Counted from the first letter of the stretch, positions 1 to 10,411 are shown. The stretch: DNA of 64,000 bases from Mangifera indica (GCF_011075055.1 NC_058146.1:1798001-1862000); one strand, 5' to 3'. Notes: a model not told the origin generated them from the letters alone. Translations and numbers: made by a program.

Positions 1-1
1 A

Positions 2-277
2 GGGCCAAGGGCTCCTTCAAAGATAAGCAGCTGGTCAGTTTCTAAGCTAATGCAGCCAAAGAAGGTAGCACGCAAAGAAACTGACATAAATGAGTTTGAA
101 AAGGTGGATGCTGAATTGTCTAGGATCGTTGCTCACAAGACAATCAAATTCAATAACATTCAGAGCCGGCTTAAAGAATTAAAGTCAAACATTGAAGATC
201 TAGAGAAAGAAGTTAAGTCCGTAAACAGACGTTTGATAAAAACTAAAGTCAATCTTCTTAACATCCTAAAGAATTAG
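2..277 (+). CDS. DUF241-family protein, 3' end only (gene starts left of window)
   Basis: The reading frame is open from base 2 and ends at the TAG at 275-277. It gives the C-terminal ~91 residues of a DUF241-family (Pfam PF03087) plant protein of unknown biochemical function. The first visible residues (GPRAPSK, then SSWS, then KLMQPKK) match the same region of the complete copies at 6486-7319 and 8666-9493. The tail is charged and heptad-like (LKELKSNIEDLEKEVKSV), so a coiled coil is likely. No break is visible in the part present. By position it is the counterpart of the copy at 6486-7319, 7.04 kb downstream. The true start lies outside the window, so the internal ATG at 50 is not proposed as the start. 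Confidence 0.85.
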   Translation, partial: GPRAPSKISSWSVSKLMQPKKVARKETDINEFEKVDAELSRIVAHKTIKFNNIQSRLKELKSNIEDLEKEVKSVNRRLIKTKVNLLNILKN

Positions 278-1140
278 GTTACAAAATTTTGATACCCTAT
301 ACTTGTACATCAATCAAATATGTTTGTATATCCTATTGTTATTAAATCAATTAAAAGAAGAAACAATTTTTTTCCTCTATATCCCATCTTGCCTTTTTTT
401 TCCCTGAAGATCATTTACTTATACAACTAAAAATGATTGGATAATTTTACTTGGTTACTATTTCCTTGGAGATGAAACTAGCATTCTACCAATAACAGTT
501 ATGGTTTTTTTTCTTCTTTATTCACTGTTTATTTCATGAATGAGTAAACTTGATTACTGAAATGAATTAACCTTGTCAGATTAAGTAAAGAAAATTAACA
601 AATGAAAATTTGAATGAGTTAAATTTACTTGATTTAGAATATTTTAACCTATGAAAGCCATATCAATACTACTTGTTTTTCAATCATTCAGTAGTTTAAG
701 AAAATCGGTGAGAAATTATTAAATAGGCATCAGATGTGTCAAGATTCCAATTGTCTCTAAATGGCTGATAGAAAAACACCAATTATTGAGGTTCACATGG
801 AGGTCAATTGCAGTAACATAAATTTTGCTGGCTGTCCATGTGTTTGGGTAATATATCTGATGTCTGGAAAGATACAGGAAATGGACATCATGGACCTTGC
901 TCATCCTTGAACATCAATCAGTAGGTAATTTATTGTTCCTGGGCTCAATAGTCACAGAGCTAAAAAAGTAATGATATTTAAACTTGTTTTTGAAGATTTA
1001 AACATGATCGTGTTGACGAGCATGAACATCTGAAGGGATAAGAGGCATTATCTTATAAATAAGTATGGCTTCAATGTAAATGATGTGTAGCAGACAATTC
1101 ACATTAGGACCCACATTAAAAATCTGTCTCACTCGGTTAA
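278..1140. other. Intergenic spacer after DUF241 copy 1
   Basis: AT-rich spacer with no convincing coding sequence. It aligns along its length with 7320-8160, the spacer after the copy at 6486-7319, as expected from the block duplication. It includes a conserved element at 737-758 described separately. A second element near 895-925 (cttgctcatccttgaacatc) recurs after the other DUF241 copies. Confidence 0.6.
737..758 (+). repeat. Conserved downstream element, copy 1 of the set
   Basis: A 22-bp element beginning TGTCAAGATTCCAATTG lies about 460 bp after the stop codon of the first DUF241 copy. Near-identical copies lie at 2863-2884, 7762-7783 and 9907-9928, and weaker ones near 4650 and 13523. 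Each sits 400-470 bp after a DUF241 stop codon. It resembles the GATTCC...TGTCTC segment found just 5' of the TATA region in DUF241 promoters, so it may be a decayed promoter relic. Function unknown. Confidence 0.5.
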
Positions 1141-1623
1141 TTGGCCATTACATTTTTTCTGGCATCGCCACCACTCGTGTGCACCAAATTGTAGTAGTTG
1201 TAGTTCTGGATGTGCTTAAGACCACATGAGAGTCAGAAAGATTGTATATCCTGGAGGGAGGCAAGCTAAACTGTATTGCTTCTCTTTTGTTGTTGATGTG
1301 GAGACATGGTCAACTCCATCCGTGCATTAACTTATGGATCATTGAGCCAAAATTAATCTATTACCAAATCATGTGAAGATAATATTATGATTTGAAACAG
1401 AAGAAATATGAAGTTGGGAAGCAGGTGGGAGACATTACATAAATGTATGTGATGTAATGTTTGGATCCAAATCTGAAATCATGTTTCTAGTTGAATAATT
1501 GAAAGAGATTCCAACTGTCTCCTTTATCTCATAATATATATTGAGCATATGGCCACAGGACGAAGCCAAATTGAGCAGCACAATTCATTTCTAGGCCTCT
1601 TCAAATTCCAAACAAATAAAAAA
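1141..1623 (+). promoter_or_regulatory. Promoter and leader of DUF241 copy 2
   Basis: This ~480-bp block recurs 5' of every DUF241 copy here. Blocks in order are a 'cactcgtgtgcaccaaa' segment near 1171, a 'ggaggcaagctaaactg' segment near 1256, GAGACA at 1301-1306 and 1429-1434, TGTCTC at 1516-1521, and an AT-rich TATA-like tract (ataatatatattgag) near 1531-1545. The ATG follows at 1624. GAGACA/TGTCTC is the classic auxin-response-element core. A functional role here is inferred from its recurrence only. Confidence 0.55.
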
Positions 1624-2451
1624 ATGGCCGCTTCTTACCATACTCGCTCTAACAGTTTACCTTCTAGACATCACCCCATCACTTGTGAAGTTGATCAGCA
1701 TTTGAGCAGATTAATTGCTTCTGAATTTACCTCCATGTCATCATCATCAATCATCAATCAGATCTATAGCCTTCAAGAGTTGCATGATTGCGTTGATAAG
1801 TTGCTTCAGTTATCCCTGGCTCGCCAACTAAAGCAATCTGTTGATGAGTTGCTGAATGGATCTCTTAGACTCTTGGATATCTGCAGCATTGCTAAGGATG
1901 CCTTGTTGCAAACAAAAGAGTCTGTTCAAGGACTTCAATCCATTTTCCGCAGAAGAAGGACTGATGATATTGAACTTACAAGTGAGGTTACAAAATTCTT
2001 GACCTCCAGGAAAGCTCTGAAAAAGACCATCCAAAAGGCCTTGAAGAATTTGAAAGGCATTAAAAGCCAAAAATCCTCTCCAATCTCTGATGAACATGAG
2101 ACGAAGGCCACGATTAGCATGTTAAGAGAGGTTGAAGCAGTCACTTTCAAGGTCATTGAGTCATTGTTGTCCCTTATTTCAGGGCCAAGGGCTTCATCAA
2201 AGCTAAGTATCATTTCCAAGCTAATGCAGCCAAAGAAGGTAGCATGTGAAGAAACAGACATAACCGAGTTTCAAAAGGTGGATGCTGAATTGTCTAGTAT
2301 CGTTTCTTACAAGACAAGTAAATCTGATAACATTCAAAATCAACTTAAAAAGTTGGAGTTAAACGTTCAAGATCTTAAGGAAAGACTTGAGTCTTTGACT
2401 AGACATTTAATTAATACAAGAGTATCTCTTCTCAATATCATCAATAATTAG
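1624..2451 (+). CDS. DUF241-family protein, intact copy (275 aa)
   Basis: Single-exon gene for a 275-residue DUF241 (PF03087) protein; the family is plant-specific and of unknown biochemistry. The order is a conserved N-terminus MAASYHTRSNSLPSR, a Ser-rich linker (residues ~35-45), the LQELHDCVDKLLQL helix, the signature DELLNGSLRLLDICSIAKDALL, a basic FRRRR patch, and a C-terminal heptad-rich coiled-coil stretch ending in NIINN. I chose the ATG at 1624 because this N-terminus begins all full copies. An in-frame ATG at 1549 would add 25 residues translated from the conserved leader. The nearest relative is the copy at 8666-9493. No signal peptide or membrane segment is visible, which suggests a soluble protein. 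Confidence 0.88.
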   Translation: MAASYHTRSNSLPSRHHPITCEVDQHLSRLIASEFTSMSSSSIINQIYSLQELHDCVDKLLQLSLARQLKQSVDELLNGSLRLLDICSIAKDALLQTKESVQGLQSIFRRRRTDDIELTSEVTKFLTSRKALKKTIQKALKNLKGIKSQKSSPISDEHETKATISMLREVEAVTFKVIESLLSLISGPRASSKLSIISKLMQPKKVACEETDITEFQKVDAELSSIVSYKTSKSDNIQNQLKKLELNVQDLKERLESLTRHLINTRVSLLNIINN

Positions 2452-3400
2452 ATTACAAAATTTTGATACTCTATACTTGTACATCAATGATATACACTTG
2501 TATATTCTTCTCAATACAAAATTTTGTTTAAATATGTCATCTTCCAGCTCTCTCTGTCTCATTATCATATATTTCCACAGAAAGAAAAAATTATATTTTG
2601 TATATTCTATTCACTTGGACAAGAAACTAGCCACCATAAGCAGTCCTTAATTTTCATTTCATGAAAGAATAAACCCATATCTGAAATTATCAAACTTTTT
2701 AAGATGTAAAAAATATATATACACAGTGAATTGGCTTAATAAGTTAAATGTTACTTTTCTTCAGAAAATTTTAACCTAAAAAAATTGTAGGTTTGAAAAT
2801 AGATAATCGATTTAATAGAGGCTCAATCATTAGTACATTCAATTTTTTTAAGGTATCAGAGTTGTCAAGATTCCAATTGTCTCTAACATGTGATTGAAAG
2901 AACATTATTTCTAGCATCAACAAAAGGCATGACTACTCAGACAAATAAACCCTGCTTATCCTGGAACAGCAATCAGTAGAGCACCCGGAATATTTGATTG
3001 AATAATTTATTACAACTTTGGTTCATATAATTATATTTGCAAATATATGCTTCAAGAACATTTAAGAGCCTTAGGAAGTGGATCACGGTCTCCTGTAAGT
3101 CACAACCTGCTATGCTTACAGTAGGAACAATCCTGAAAATATGGGCCAGATGATCTGTAAAAATTTCGAAGGGTAAAGAAAAAGGAAAATCAGAATGGGA
3201 AAAATACAGAATATGCTAAATGAATGATATTTACAATGATATTTATTACTTTCTTTACGAAAACAAAAATAAACAGACAAATTTGCTTTCCGGAAATGTA
3301 CATGAAAGAAATGTGCTAAAATCAATGTATTGCATACGTTCATGATGACTAGCTAAGTAATTATTAATGAGACACTTCAAAAAGTTTGTCTCATTCTGTT
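2452..3400. other. Intergenic spacer after DUF241 copy 2, containing the empty TRIM site
   Basis: No gene is supported. The spacer aligns with 9494-10411 plus 11675-11740. The point matching the TRIM insertion at 10412 lies at about 3349-3353, where the sequence reads straight through CTAGC without the element. A conserved 22-bp element is present at 2863-2884. Confidence 0.65.
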
Positions 3401-3790
3401 ATTTTAAATGTACGAGTAAACTATTAATTCTGGTGTCAACAGCATTAGTGTGCAGCAAATTGTATAAAATTCTATTAACTGATGACATGAGTTGATTATA
3501 TAAAAGCCCGCATGAGCATAAGAAATAAGTTATTTCAACAAGGGAAGCAAGCCAATCTGGATTGCCTGCTTATATTGTTTCTGAGGAGACAGGGTCAACT
3601 CCATCCATGAATTGCATTGTTTTCGGATCAACCAGCTATTATTGCTGTATTATTAACTGATGTGAAGCTACCACTACGAATTTTAAGCTAAAAATTATTG
3701 ATTTGGGGAGGGGAGCTGTTGGGAGACAATATATAAATGTAATTGATATAATGTTTAGATCCAAATTTGAAATCATGTTCCTAATTGAAT

Positions 3791-4219
3791 ATGTGGAAGA
3801 GATTCCTTTTGTCTCCTTTTATCTCACAACAGAGTTCTCCAATCTCTGAGCAATACGAGACAAAGGCTACGACTAACATGCTAAGAGAGGTTGACTCAGT
3901 CACTTCTGATGTCATTGAATCTTTGTTGTCTCTTATCTTAGGGCCAAAGTCTTCATCAAAACTGAGCAGCTGGCTCGCGGTTTCCAATCTAATGCAGCCA
4001 AAGAAGGTAGCATGTCAAGAAACAAACATAAATGAGTTTGAAAAGGTGGATGCTGAATTGTCAAATATCATTACTGACAAGACAAGCAAATTTGGCAACA
4101 TGCAAAACCAGCTTCAAGAATTGGAGGGCAACGTTCAAAATCTCGAAGATGCACTCAAGTCTTTGATGAGACGTTTGATCAAAACTAAAGTCTCTCCTCT
4201 TAATATTATCAACAATTAG
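3791..4219 (+). pseudogene. DUF241 copy 3, 5' half deleted
   Basis: The frame runs to the TAG at 4217-4219 and encodes about 130 residues of the C-terminal half, from SSPISEQYE to the LNIINN end. The normal N-terminus, Ser linker and DELLNGSLRLLDI signature are missing. Upstream sequence matches the promoter of the copy at 12264 up to about 3826 (tttatctca), then jumps into mid-gene sequence (caacagagttctcc, matching about 12684). Roughly 510 bp are therefore deleted, including the TATA region, leader, start codon and about 140 codons. A fortuitous ATG at 3791 joins promoter-derived codons to the remaining frame. The retained part has no stop codon, so a truncated protein is possible, but a dead gene is more likely. 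Confidence 0.8.
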
Positions 4220-5280
4220 TTTTAAAAAAAATTGATACTCAATAGTTGTATGTTAAAGAAATATACTTGTATTTTCTTGTAAATACAAAATCACTTAGAT
4301 TCACAAACAAACTGTTTTTTGATATCCTATCTTACTTTTCCTTATGAAGATCACTTACTTTTATGGCACAAAATGTTTGTTCAGATTTTCTATTTGCTAG
4401 CAGATGAAACTCACATTCTGCCTTAAGCAATTCTTGATGGTGTTTTCTTTTAATATGATGAATTAAAAACTCAATAGCCCAAAAGACGAAATTGCGAGAA
4501 TACAAAAAAGGTAAAATAATTTTAATTAAAATTTAAGTGCTCCTGAAAATTTTGCTCGGTAAAACCATAGGTTAAAATAGAGAAATAACAAACTCAGAGA
4601 CTGGAATTACTAGTTTATGCCATTGCAATTCTTAAATACGTATCTGACATTTCATGATTCCTGTTGTCTCCTCATATATGATACAGGTTAATGAGAAATG
4701 ATAGATTTAATCACACTTTTTTAATTAATATAACATGTGATGGCTACCCATGTGTTGAGATCAATTACTTCTGCAACCTGGAATGGCAAGGGAAGTCGAC
4801 ATCGCGAACTTGCTCCCTGATCTTGAACAACGATTGGTGGCCTTATATCTGCTTACACATTTACGACCTTGAACATCATTTGATTTGTTGTTTTTGCCTA
4901 TAGATGCATCAAAAATATCAAGGGCCCTGTGAAAGGAATCACAGTCCAACCAATTTTCTAATGTTACAGTCTTACTCATTTAAGTATCAAGGACTTAAAA
5001 ATTTAACTCATGAAATTATGCAATAAACAACCTGCTAATTGCATATGGTGATGATGGTAAAAGCAAGATTTCCAGAACAAAGATTTTGAGTATGAAAGAC
5101 AGTGCTGTGTCATAACTTGGTGTAGTTTTACTAGAAGGGTAATTTAGCAGACAGTTAAAAGAATTACAGCTGGCTGAAGCACATGCACAACCAAATCATA
5201 CCAGAGAGGGGGATGCCCCCAGCTTGTAGCGTGGAGGCTTCAACATAATGATGAATTGAAAAAAAATTACATTAGTAGGC
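4220..5280. other. Intergenic spacer after DUF241 copy 3
   Basis: Aligns with 13081-14160, the spacer after the copy at 12264. It contains a conserved block near 4700-4830 that can be read as about 70 codons here and at 13495-13704. The two readings differ at both ends, the block has no gene-like context, and related noncoding versions occur near 800-920 and 7810-7930. No gene is supported. Confidence 0.55.
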
Positions 5281-5764
5281 TCTTTGACTGTTACCTTTTC
5301 TTCTGCTGTCAACACCACTCGTGTGCAGCAAACAATAATAGTTGTTGCCTCGTGTCTGCATCTTTTTACAATCCCCATACCTGATAAAATGATTTAACTG
5401 TATACAATCCCACAAAGGTGCCAGAGATGTTCTATTTCCTATAGGGAGGCAAGCCAAACTGGATTGCATCTCTTGTATTGCAGCTGAGGAAACATGGTCA
5501 ACTCTATTCGTGCATTGCATTGCCTACGGATCATTGAGCAACAATTTATGTATTATTAACCGCTGTGAAGATACTTCCATGATTTTGAATCTAAAAGATA
5601 TTAAATAGGTGAGCTATTAGGAGACAATACATAAATAAGAGGAAAAGATTCCCCTTGTCTCGATTATCTTATAAATATATATCGGGCATATGGTCCCAGA
5701 ATGAAGTAAATTGAACGACAGAATTCATTTCTAGACCTTCTCAATTCCAAAAGAAAGGGAAAAA

Positions 5765-5812
5765 ATGGCTGCTTCTTACCACAACAGTTTTCCAGCAAAA
5801 ATATCAATATAA
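5765..5812 (+). pseudogene. DUF241 copy 4, 5' stub only
   Basis: A standard DUF241 promoter (cactcgtgtgcagcaaac near 5318, ggaggcaagccaaactgg near 5444, TATA-like tract near 5672) leads to an ATG at 5765 followed by MAASYH, the family N-terminus. Codons 4-7 of the usual RSNS stretch are missing, and after codon 11 homology stops. The frame closes at a TAA at 5810-5812. The rest of the gene is absent, and the following sequence (5796-6060) has no DUF241 similarity. The counterpart in the second block is the remnant at 14757-14890. Confidence 0.7.
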
Positions 5813-6060
5813 CGCTTGAATTTATAAATTTTAATGAATTGAGGTGATATTTATTCTAAAAAATTTTCCATTAAGCCCAAACCCCATTCAGAAAAATCAC
5901 AGGCAAAGTTACTGTACTTTGCCATTTTTATATTTGAATTCTATTTGAGTTGTGTGGTGCTATCTCAAATTAATTAGATTACTTCATCTATTCTCATGCT
6001 ACCACTATAGTGTATAAATTTCAATGCCTGCTTATACTTGCTGATTCTTAGTACCTGATT
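5813..6060. other. Non-homologous filler between DUF241 copies 4 and 5
   Basis: AT-rich sequence with no DUF241 similarity that replaces the body of copy 4. No terminal repeats or coding sequence were recognised. The next copy's promoter similarity starts at roughly 6060-6110. Confidence 0.4.
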
Positions 6061-6485
6061 CTACAAATTTATACATTAAGTATGCACCAGTGCACAACCA
6101 TCATGTTTCCTACAGGAAACCAAGCCAAACTGGATTGCTCTCCATTGTACAGTTGCAGGGGAGACAGGCTCAACATCATTCATGCATCGTATAGTTTGCG
6201 GATCAATGAGAGAAGAAATTATTTATTTTTGACTCCTGAGAAGATACTAGTGTGGTCTTGAAGCTATGAAAAGAAGAGTCAGGGAGCTGGTGGGAGACAT
6301 TGCTTAAATGTAGCTAATATAATGTTCAGATCCAAATCTGAAATCATGTTCCTAATTGAATAAGCACAAGAGATTCCTTTTGTCTCTCGTATTCATTATA
6401 TATATAGAGCATATGGTTAGGAAATGAAGGCAAATTGAACTGAACAATCTATTTCTGGGCATTTGCAATTCCTAAGGAAGAAAAA
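6061..6485 (+). promoter_or_regulatory. Promoter and leader of DUF241 copy 5
   Basis: Carries the shared block: a 'caagccaaactggattgc' segment at 6121-6138, GAGACA at 6161-6166 and 6295-6300, TGTCTC at 6381-6386, then a TATA-like run (attatatatatagag) near 6395-6409 about 80 bp before the ATG. The 'cactcgtgtgcag' segment seen in the other promoters is not recognisable here. Confidence 0.55.
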
Positions 6486-7319
6486 ATGGCCCCTTCTTAC
6501 CATACTCGCTCTAACAGTCTTCCTTCAAGACCACACCCAATTCACTCAGAACTTGATCAACATGTGAGCAGTTTCCGGGCTTCTCAAGCTACTTCTACTT
6601 CATCATCATCTATAAGCCATGAGATAAATGGTCTTCAAGATTTGCATGATTGTGTCGACAAGTTGCTTCAGTCAGCATCAATTCAACAAGCTTTAGCTCA
6701 ACACGAGCAAAAGAAATGGGTTGATGAGTTGTTGAATGGATCTCTTAGACTCTTGGACATTTGTGGCATTGCTAAGGATTCCTTGGTACAAACCAAAGAA
6801 GCTGTACAAGGACTTCAATCAATTTTCCGCAGAAGAAGATGTGATGACATTGAGCTTACAAGTGAGGTTAAGAAATACTTGACCTCCAGGAAGGCAGTAA
6901 AAAAATCCATCCAGAAGACCTTGAAGAATTTGAACCAAAGATCCTCTACAATCGGTGTGGAACATGAGACAAGCATCATGTTAAGAGAGGTTGAAGCAGT
7001 CACTTTCAATGTGATCGAATCCTTGTTGTCTCTTATCTCAGGGCCAAGGGCTCCATCAAAGCTAAGCAGCTGGTCAGTGGTTTCCAAGTTAATGCAGCCA
7101 AAGGAAGTAGCATGCAAAGAAACTTACATAAATGAGTTTGAAAAGGTAGATGCTGAATTGTCTAGCATCATTGCTTACAAGACAAGCAAATCCAATAGCA
7201 CTCACAACCAACTTAAAGAATTGGAGTCAAACATTCAAGAACTTGAAGAAGGAGTTGATTCCTTGTACAGGCGTCTGATTAAGACTAGAGTCTCTCTTCT
7301 CAACATCCTTAACAATTAG
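6486..7319 (+). CDS. DUF241-family protein, intact copy (277 aa)
   Basis: Intact single-exon gene for 277 residues. It has the family N-terminus (APSYHTRSNSLPSRPHPI), a Ser/Thr-rich stretch at ~37-46, a LQDLHDCVDKLLQ helix, a Q/A-rich insert (IQQALAQHEQKKW), the signature VDELLNGSLRLLDICGIAKD and FRRRR. The C-terminal half is a predicted coiled coil (QLKELESNIQELEEGVDSL) ending in LLNILNN. The KKW before VDELL distinguishes this copy from the copies at 1624 and 8666, which have LKQS there. It is the downstream counterpart of the partial gene at 2-277. No molecular function is known. Confidence 0.88.
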   Translation: MAPSYHTRSNSLPSRPHPIHSELDQHVSSFRASQATSTSSSSISHEINGLQDLHDCVDKLLQSASIQQALAQHEQKKWVDELLNGSLRLLDICGIAKDSLVQTKEAVQGLQSIFRRRRCDDIELTSEVKKYLTSRKAVKKSIQKTLKNLNQRSSTIGVEHETSIMLREVEAVTFNVIESLLSLISGPRAPSKLSSWSVVSKLMQPKEVACKETYINEFEKVDAELSSIIAYKTSKSNSTHNQLKELESNIQELEEGVDSLYRRLIKTRVSLLNILNN

Positions 7320-8200
7320 ATTACAATATTTTGATACTGTATGTTTGTACATCAATCGAGTATGCTTGTATATTTTATTGATAATAAACCATTTAGAAGC
7401 AGAAATAGTTTTTTTCCTTTATATCCAATCTTCCTTTTTTTTTCCCCTGAAGATCATTTACTTTTACAGCTAAAGATGATTGATTGATTACACTTGATTT
7501 CTGTTTCCTTGGAGCTGAAACTAGCATTCTACCAATAGCAGTCTTGATTTATATTTCTTTATTCACTGTTTACCTCATGACTGATTAAACTTGACTGCTG
7601 AAATGATTGAACCTTATTAGAAATTAGTAAAAGAAAGTTCGAGTAACTTCAATTTGCTTTGATTTAGTATACTTTAACCTATGAAAGCCATATCAATACT
7701 TCTTGTTTTTCGATCAATCATTAGTTCAAGGCCATTGGTAAGAAATTATTAAATAGGCATGTATCAAGATTCCAATTGTCTCTAGGTGGCTGATAGAAAA
7801 AAAATCAATTATTGAAGTTCACATGGTAGTCAATTGCAGTAACACAATTTGTGCTAGCTCTCCATGTGTTCGGATAATATTTCTGACGTCTGGAAATGGA
7901 CATCATGGACCTTGCTCTTCCTTGAACATCAATCAGTAGGCAATTTATCATTCCTGGGGTAAAAAGGAAATTATAATTGCTCAATAGTCACAGGGATAAA
8001 ATTAATGATATTTAAACTTGTTTTTGAATATTTAAGCATGATTGTGTTGGCAAGCAGGAACATCTGATTGCACAAGAGGCATTATCTTATAAACAACTAT
8101 AAGTTCTATGTAAATGATGTGTAGCAGACCTTCATATTAGGACCCACATTAAAAATGTGTCTCACTCAGGTAATTGGCTATTACATTTTTCTAGTGTCGC
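7320..8200. other. Intergenic spacer after DUF241 copy 5
   Basis: Aligned with 278-1170. No coding sequence is supported. The conserved 22-bp element is present at 7762-7783, here starting TATC instead of TGTC. Confidence 0.55.
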
Positions 8201-8665
8201 CACCGCTTCCGCTTGTGCACACCAAATTGTAATAGTTGTAGTTGTGGATGTGCTTAAGACCACACGAGAGTCAGAAATATTGTATTTCCTGGAGTGAGGC
8301 AAGCCAAACTGTATTGCCTCTATTGTGTTGTTGATGTGGAGACATGGTCAACTCCATCTGTGATTTAAACTCATGGATCATTGAGTGAAAATTAATCTAT
8401 TACCAAATAATAGGAAGACAATATTATGAATTAGAAACAGAAGAAGTATGCAGGTGGGAAGCAGGTGGGAGACATTACATAAATGTATGTGATATAATGT
8501 TATTGTTCAGATCCAAATCTGAAATCATGTTTCTAAATGAATAAATGAAAGAGATTCCTCGTCTCCTTTATCTCATAATATATATTGAGCATAAGGCCAC
8601 AGGAGGAAGCCAGATTGAACTGAACAATTCATTTCCAGGCCTTTCGAATTCCACACACACAAAAA
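8201..8665 (+). promoter_or_regulatory. Promoter and leader of DUF241 copy 6
   Basis: Shared promoter block with GAGACA at 8339-8344 and 8469-8474. The third hexamer, TGTCTC in other promoters, reads CGTCTC here (near 8550), so it is lost. A TATA-like ataatatatattgag lies near 8576-8590, and the ATG follows at 8666. Confidence 0.5.
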
Positions 8666-9493
8666 ATGGCCGCTTCTTACCATACTCGCTCTAACAGTTT
8701 TCCTTCTAGACACCACCCAATCGCTTGTGAAGTTGATCAGCATTTGAGCAGGATAAATGCTTCTGAATTTACCTCCACATCATCATCATCAATCAGCAAT
8801 CAGATCTATAGCCTTCAAGATTTGCATGATTGCGTCGACAAGTTGCTTCAGTTATCCCTGGCTCATCAACTAAAACAATCTGTTGATGAGTTGTTGAATG
8901 GACCTCTTAGACACTTGGATATCTGTAGCGTTGCTAAGGATGCCTTGCTGCAAACAAAAGAGTCTGTTCAAGGACTTCAATCCATTTACCGCAGAAGAAG
9001 GGCTGATGATATTGAACTTACAAGTGAGGTTACGAAATTCTTGACCTCTAGGAAAGCAGTGAAAAAGACCATCCAAAAGGCCTTGAAGAATTTGAAAACC
9101 ATCAAAAGCCAAAGACCCTCTCCAACCTCTGATGAAAATGAGATGAAGGCCACGATTAGCATGTTAAGAGAGGTTGAAGCAGTCACTTTCAAGGTGATCG
9201 AGTCATTGTTGTCTCTTATCTCAGGGCCAAGAGCTTCATCAAAGCTAAGCATCGTTTCCAAGCTAATGCAGCCAAAGAAGGTAGCATGTGAAGAGACAGA
9301 CACAACTGAGTTTGAAAAAGTGGATGCTGAATTGTCTAGTATCATTTCTCAAAAGACAAGTAAATCTGATAACATCCAAAACCAACTTAAAGAGTTGGAG
9401 TTAAATGTTGAAGACTTTGAGGAAGGACTCGAGTCCTTGACTAGGCGTTTGATTAAAATAAGAGTATCTCTTCTCAACTTTATCAACAATTAG
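8666..9493 (+). CDS. DUF241-family protein, intact copy (275 aa)
   Basis: Intact single-exon gene of 275 residues, the closest relative of the copy at 1624-2451 and its duplicate by position. It has MAASYHTRSNSFPSR, a TSTSSSSIS linker, DLHDCVDKLLQL, VDELLNGPLRHLDICSVAKDALL, a YRRRR patch (Phe to Tyr) and a heptad-rich C-terminus ending LNFINN. In the signature, Ser to Pro (NGPL) and Leu to His (RHLD) are changes not seen in the other full copies and may affect the helix. The TRIM array lies 0.9 kb downstream. Confidence 0.88.
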   Translation: MAASYHTRSNSFPSRHHPIACEVDQHLSRINASEFTSTSSSSISNQIYSLQDLHDCVDKLLQLSLAHQLKQSVDELLNGPLRHLDICSVAKDALLQTKESVQGLQSIYRRRRADDIELTSEVTKFLTSRKAVKKTIQKALKNLKTIKSQRPSPTSDENEMKATISMLREVEAVTFKVIESLLSLISGPRASSKLSIVSKLMQPKKVACEETDTTEFEKVDAELSSIISQKTSKSDNIQNQLKELELNVEDFEEGLESLTRRLIKIRVSLLNFINN

Positions 9494-10406
9494 ATTACAA
9501 CATTTTGATACTTTATACTTGTGCATCAATGATATACACTTGTATATTTTTCTCAATACAAAATCAATTAAAATATCCCCATCTTCTAGCTCTCTATCTC
9601 TCTGTCATTATCATACACGTCTGCAGAAAGAAAAATTACATTTTGCATAATATGTTCAGTTTTCTATTCACTTGAAGATGACACTAACATTCCACCATAT
9701 CTAATGAAAGAATAAACCCATATCTGAAATGATCAAACTTTTTAAGATGTAAAAAGTAAATAAACACAGTGAATTGGCATAATAAGTTAAATTTAACTCT
9801 TCTTCAGAAAATTTTAACCCAAGAAAGCTAAAGGTTTGAAAATAGATTATTGATGTGACAGAGACCCAATCATTAGTGCATTCAATTTTTCAAAAGATAT
9901 CAGAGTTGTCAAGATTCCAGTTGTCTCTTAACAAGTGGTTGGAATGAAATTATTTCTAGCATCAAGAAAAGACATGACAATTCAAACAACATAAACCCTG
10001 CTTCTCCTTGAACAGCAACCAGTAAAGGGATCTGGAATATTTGATTAAATAATTTATTACAACTTCGGTTCATATAATTAAATTTGCTAATATATGTATC
10101 GAGAACATTTAGGAGCCTTATGTAGTGGATCTTGGTCTCCTGTAAGTAACAACCTGCTATGCTTACAATAGGAACAATCCTGAATATATAAATCAGACGA
10201 TCCGTAAAATTTACTAAGGGCCAAGAAAAAGGAAAATCAGAACAGGAAAAATACAGAATATGCTACATGAATGATATTGAATGATATTTACTAGAATATT
10301 TTTTTACTTTCTTAACAAAAACAAAAATAAACAACCAAAATTGCTTTCTGGACATGTACATGAAAGAAATGTGCTAAAATCAATTTGTTGCATAAGTTTA
10401 TGATGA
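9494..10406. other. Intergenic spacer between DUF241 copy 6 and the TRIM array
   Basis: Aligns with 2452-3348. It contains the conserved 22-bp element at 9907-9928. No coding sequence is supported. Confidence 0.55.
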
Positions 10407-10411
10407 ATAGC

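Noticed and set aside
1549..1623. Upstream in-frame ATG for DUF241 copy 2
   Set aside because: Adds 25 residues from leader sequence; all other copies begin at the MA(A/P/I)(S/A)YH ATG.
1935..2261. Long - strand frames opposite the DUF241 genes (also near 6815, 8986 and 12573)
   Set aside because: They are antisense shadows that recur because the coding strand is conserved; no independent evidence.
4691..4903. Open frame of 70 codons, with a similar one at 13495-13704
   Set aside because: The two are block duplicates, the frames differ at both ends, and related noncoding versions exist near 800-920 and 7810-7930. No known domain; treated as spacer.
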